Origin: an uncultured Bacilli bacterium
GTDB lineage: Bacteria > Bacillota_I > Bacilli_A > RF39 > UBA660
Reading direction: 5' to 3'
Length of the DNA stretch: 64,000 nt
Assembly: GCA_934101645.1 (NCBI GenBank)
Contig: CAKORX010000006.1
Location: forward strand, 1-64,000
Shown here: positions 60,602 through 64,000 of the stretch, in pieces
Layout: each line of letters begins with the position of its first letter
How positions within the stretch are numbered: position 1 is the stretch's first letter
Translations under genes and position numbers: made by a program
Notes under the pieces: generated by a model
Database searches by the model: none
What the model was told of the DNA's origin: nothing
The model's input: only the letters and a program-made list of their open reading frames with translations

Positions 60602-63600
60602 ATGAATGAAAAAATGACTTTAGAACAATTTCAACAAATAAAAAATCAATTAATAAGTTTAGCAAATGAGGCTACATATGATGATCCTGATATAGAGCAG
60701 AGGATAGTTGAACAATATTTAAAAATTCAAAATCAATTATTAGAATATGATTTAAGTGACATTCCATTTGAAGCATGGGATGGTGTGACAATAGTTTCAG
60801 ATAAAGATCATGTAGTGGATTTTTCTAAAACAAAAGCTAATATAGATTTTGACTTAATTTCATATTATGGATATGGCAATTTTAGGGGTTGCAATATAAA
60901 AAATCTTAATTTACTTGGTAGTTATTTAAATCCTAGTGAATTTGATGAGGAAACAATTAAAGCTAATTCTACATTATTTTTATCTGATATTTTTAATGAA
61001 GAATTTAAACGTAAATATTATAGTAGAACTTTAAATATTAGTGATTTGACATCATTAACTAGTCAGCAATTAGATGAATTAATGCAAAAAAACATATTGT
61101 TACATATAAATCAACAAGAAAGAACTAGCGTTTTAATAGATACAATCGGTATTGATAAAGCTATAAAGTTTTATAAAAATTTCCCTAAAGAATATGAAAA
61201 TGTTAATAAAATAGTGCAATTACATAATGATTTTAGTGGTTTTATACGTGAAAGCAGTAATATACCAACATTTGATGAATTTCTACAACAAATTAAAACT
61301 GCTGATATTTCAAAATTAAAGGATATATGTTTTTCTTATGCAAGAAGACAAATTATAAATTCTAATATAAAAATTATGAAAAATGAATATCCAGAAGCAT
61401 TTATTCAGGAAAATTCGGATATATTTTTAATTAATACCAATATTCCACAAGATGTAAAACAAAGATATTTTAATAGGTCTTTATTAATTCAAGATCTTCT
61501 TGATTATCCTGATGTTTTTAGCAATATTTCTATAGATTATTTCATGGATTTTAGTAATAATATATCACAATTTTTTAGAGATACTTTTGGCATCGGCACA
61601 TTTCAAGAGTTGATAAAAAAACACCCTGATGTATTTAACCATATTTTACAAGAAAATCATATTTATGAATTTAGTCATTTTTTGAAACCAGGAAAAGATG
61701 CAGATACTACATTTACAAATGCAGTTAAAGATTATTTTTTCAGTTATTGTAATCCTGAACAATTTTTTGCCTATGAAGATCAGATGCCAAATGATAACTT
61801 AAAATGGTTATCATCTATGAAATTTAAATTTGTAAATAAATTAAAAACTAAAGAAGATTTGTTACAATGTGATAATTCAGTTTTAATTTTTGATTATAAA
61901 CAAAGAAAAGTATTAGCTGGGCTTGGTATTGATAATGTAAAAAAATTTGAGCAAGACACAGGCTTTTTTACTCATAAAGAATTTGAGTGGTCAGAAGATT
62001 TAAACATGCTTAATTTTTGCTTTAGTTATTATGAAGAACTATATTTAATATTTAAAAATGGTAGTTTATCTTATGATGAATTTTTAAATAAATTTGCAGA
62101 ATACTTGAATGAAGTTCGCAAACACAATGGTTTTTCTTTACATCAATCTTATGATTGGATTCAAGGTGAATTTAGAGAAAATCATCCTGAAATATTTATG
62201 GATTCAAATCTGCCTAAAGAATTAAGAGAAGCATTTTATAAAAATAAACTTACTTCAACATTTATATATGAACATCAGGATTATATAAAATATTTGGTAA
62301 ATAGAGATTTATTAAGTACTATAAATGTTGATATGAAATTATTTGCACCCGGAGAAGCTGATGAAAATGGGTTTGTATTTCCTAGTTACAAAAATTTTGT
62401 AAAAGAATATATTTCAAGATATGGTAATGAAAAGTTTCTACAACTTTGTGTTAAATATGATGGTATTCTTTCAGATATTGAAGTAAATAATTCGAATGAT
62501 GAAATTGAAGATGAACAAGCCATAGAGCAATCATTAAGAAATTCTATTTATGAAAAAATATTAGAAGGAGGCATAGATTATTCATTTCTTAGTAGTAATC
62601 AAGACTTTATAATTGAACATCCAGAAATATTTATAAATCTCGATAGTCTATCTAATATACCTCAAACTGTTAAAAATGTAATTTTAAAAAATTTTTACAG
62701 CGGGAGTCTAAATTTTAATATTATAAAAATATACCCAGAGCTAGTAGATGTACTTAAAGACAAGAATTTATTTGTAGCATTTAATCGTATTGATGGAAGA
62801 CATTATAATGAAAGAATATATATAGGTCAAACTTATGAAGAAAAATATAGTGATTTAGAATTATTGCAAGTATTTGGTAATGAAAAATTTTTGCAATTAT
62901 GTGCCAAATATGGAAGATACATGGATGGTGTTACACAACATTTTAGCAAAAATGTAACTATAAAAAATGGTAAATATATTGATATTAGGCAAGGTAATAA
63001 GGAATTAAATTTTGAGGATATTTCCAAGATAATTGAAGATATTATTATTCTTGAATGCAAAAAGGGTAATATTGAATATAGACCAGATGATGTACCAGAA
63101 TTTTTAAAAGAAAAGTCCCCGGAATTGTTTTTGGAAGAAAATGCTCCTGATGATTTAAAAAAACATTTTTATAATAGTAGTGCGGGTAGTTATCCTTTAA
63201 CTTTTGAATTATTGCAAAAGAATAAAGATTGGTTGCCATTTTTAAAAGGAAAAGCCTTAGCTACTTCATTAATTAGGGGTGAAGAGTATAAATATCAATT
63301 AAGACAATATTTTGAATTGTTTGGTGAAGAAAAAGCTATTAAATTAGGAATTAGTAAGCCTGAAACAATTAAAGAAATGCTAGTGGATAATCAGATTGAA
63401 CTAATGAAACGTTGGTATGATAAAACTGGTGGTAAGTTTATTCCTGACTATGTTGTAATGCAAAACTTTCCTTTAGAAGAAGCAGATAAATTTTTATCAT
63501 CTGGTGCAAATTGGAGCAGTTTGATGAAAATTAAAAATTTTTCTAAAAAAGCTGAATCAAGGGCAGCTATGCTAAAACTAGCTTATTCATTTGGAGCTTT

Positions 63601-64000
63601 TGATCAAGACCAAAGAGGCCTAAAAAAAGTACAAGATTTATTAACCGGTTTACCTAAAAAGATTGATGCTGATAATGGATTTATTATAGATCAAATTGAT
63701 TATCAAATAAATCTTTATAGTCAAAAAAATGTTTTCTATTATAATGAATCAAATAATAGTATTCTATTGCCTGAAGAAAAGGAAAAAGCATATCAACAAA
63801 TGATTGAATATATAAAGAAACATGATTTTACTGATTTAATTGATACAGATACTTTACTTAATTTACTTGAATCATTAAGAAAAGAAAATGTTACAATTGA
63901 TTTCTCTAAGCCAATATTTGCACAGCTTTATAATAAAAATGAAGATGGTTCATATTCTTTAAAAATTAATCCTCAAATTTGTCAAAAATCGGCTCAAATT
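60602..64000 (+). CDS. Giant repeat protein of unknown function (incomplete at right edge)
   Basis: The frame is open from ATG 60602 to the last base, 1,133 codons, with no stop. There is no signal peptide or membrane helix, so it seems cytoplasmic. It contains degenerate repeats of about 150 residues. One element is [H/Y/S]PE-[I/A/L]-F near residues 264, 529, 674 and 840, followed by a P-x-x-[L/V]-[K/R]-x-x-FY segment (NLPKELREAFYKN, NAPDDLKKHFYNS). Another is FG-N/E-EK-(F/A)-(L/I)-x-L near 607, 758 and 907 (YGNEKFLQLCVKY, FGNEKFLQLCAKY, FGEEKAIKLGISK). The N-terminus has NFRGCNIKNLNLLGSYLNP. Similar PELF-type giant proteins may exist in gut Firmicutes, but I cannot name a family. It is divergent from the recombinase. 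Confidence 0.85.
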   Translation, partial: MNEKMTLEQFQQIKNQLISLANEATYDDPDIEQRIVEQYLKIQNQLLEYDLSDIPFEAWDGVTIVSDKDHVVDFSKTKANIDFDLISYYGYGNFRGCNIKNLNLLGSYLNPSEFDEETIKANSTLFLSDIFNEEFKRKYYSRTLNISDLTSLTSQQLDELMQKNILLHINQQERTSVLIDTIGIDKAIKFYKNFPKEYENVNKIVQLHNDFSGFIRESSNIPTFDEFLQQIKTADISKLKDICFSYARRQIINSNIKIMKNEYPEAFIQENSDIFLINTNIPQDVKQRYFNRSLLIQDLLDYPDVFSNISIDYFMDFSNNISQFFRDTFGIGTFQELIKKHPDVFNHILQENHIYEFSHFLKPGKDADTTFTNAVKDYFFSYCNPEQFFAYEDQMPNDNLKWLSSMKFKFVNKLKTKEDLLQCDNSVLIFDYKQRKVLAGLGIDNVKKFEQDTGFFTHKEFEWSEDLNMLNFCFSYYEELYLIFKNGSLSYDEFLNKFAEYLNEVRKHNGFSLHQSYDWIQGEFRENHPEIFMDSNLPKELREAFYKNKLTSTFIYEHQDYIKYLVNRDLLSTINVDMKLFAPGEADENGFVFPSYKNFVKEYISRYGNEKFLQLCVKYDGILSDIEVNNSNDEIEDEQAIEQSLRNSIYEKILEGGIDYSFLSSNQDFIIEHPEIFINLDSLSNIPQTVKNVILKNFYSGSLNFNIIKIYPELVDVLKDKNLFVAFNRIDGRHYNERIYIGQTYEEKYSDLELLQVFGNEKFLQLCAKYGRYMDGVTQHFSKNVTIKNGKYIDIRQGNKELNFEDISKIIEDIIILECKKGNIEYRPDDVPEFLKEKSPELFLEENAPDDLKKHFYNSSAGSYPLTFELLQKNKDWLPFLKGKALATSLIRGEEYKYQLRQYFELFGEEKAIKLGISKPETIKEMLVDNQIELMKRWYDKTGGKFIPDYVVMQNFPLEEADKFLSSGANWSSLMKIKNFSKKAESRAAMLKLAYSFGAFDQDQRGLKKVQDLLTGLPKKIDADNGFIIDQIDYQINLYSQKNVFYYNESNNSILLPEEKEKAYQQMIEYIKKHDFTDLIDTDTLLNLLESLRKENVTIDFSKPIFAQLYNKNEDGSYSLKINPQICQKSAQI

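Noticed and set aside
62833..63239. Two minus-strand open frames within the giant gene
   Set aside because: They are shadows of the long plus-strand frame and have no ribosome binding sites or family features.
1..64000. UGA read as Trp (Mollicutes code)
   Set aside because: Several genes end at TGA in normal operon positions and conserved Trp residues are encoded by TGG.
1..64000. CRISPR array or restriction-modification system
   Set aside because: No regularly spaced direct repeats and no cas, restriction or DNA-methylase genes were seen; the methyltransferases present look like small-molecule or rRNA enzymes.

Overview
The window is a very A+T-rich stretch from an anaerobic, walled, low-GC Firmicute, most likely of the Bacilli (an Erysipelotrichia or RF39-like gut lineage would fit; this placement is inference). 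Gene neighbourhoods match Bacilli: scpA-scpB, recU-ponA (class A PBP) divergent from gpsB-rnpB, rodZ-pgsA, rlmB-sigH-like sigma, secE-nusG, and RNase Y near RNase J. Pyruvate:ferredoxin oxidoreductase and a superoxide reductase point to an anaerobe. MurE with the DNPR motif, a class A PBP, an L,D-transpeptidase and a GH25 lysozyme show a real cell wall. TGA is a stop and TGG encodes Trp, so the code is standard.

Layout. 1-7.2 kb: 3' end of nifJ; recG flanked by two predicted small RNAs; L,D-transpeptidase; patatin; a LiaF-like/DUF4097-like pair. 7.2-12 kb: hemolysin III, RNase Y, a JAMM metallopeptidase, RNase J and tRNA-Met. 12-20 kb: a membrane-anchored protein, scpAB, asparagine synthase, murE, tRNA-Leu, cca, a DnaD-domain gene and nth. 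20-25.6 kb: PBP1/recU divergent from gpsB, rnpB, rodZ, pgsA and a CotD-like coat protein. 25.6-36 kb: a frameshifted gene, an HD/P-loop kinase fusion, a methyltransferase, two Nudix genes (one fused to an ASCH-like domain), a CDF transporter, rpoZ, an SDR, a band-7 protein, a radical SAM gene and tRNAs. 36-49.5 kb: rlmB, a sigma factor, a NifS/thioredoxin/CcdA redox cluster, CmpB-like paralogs, GH25, SleB-like hydrolase, RNA modification genes and XRE-type membrane regulators. 49.5-51.36 kb: a single-domain Clp-like AAA ATPase, secE and nusG.

51.3-64 kb is accessory. An ABC permease gene lying convergent to nusG is split into two pieces (51333-51513 and 56777-57393). Joining them at a shared 3-bp CCA restores a 264-codon permease in frame. 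Between them is a 5,266-bp element carrying a serine recombinase, superoxide reductase, an XRE regulator and several decayed genes. The ABC ATPase gene next to it is cut at 57721, where a second region begins. That region holds a RhuM/Fic gene that has lost its catalytic loop and a second, TnpX-like serine recombinase. The window ends inside a very large protein gene (60602 to beyond 64000, at least 1,133 codons) with degenerate repeats of about 150 residues that I cannot assign to a known family.

The most interesting observations are the reconstructable insertion, the giant repeat protein, two recombinase-linked ORFs that seem to start at ATA, the paired small RNAs around recG, the stand-alone JAMM protease between two RNase genes, and several unusual domain fusions.
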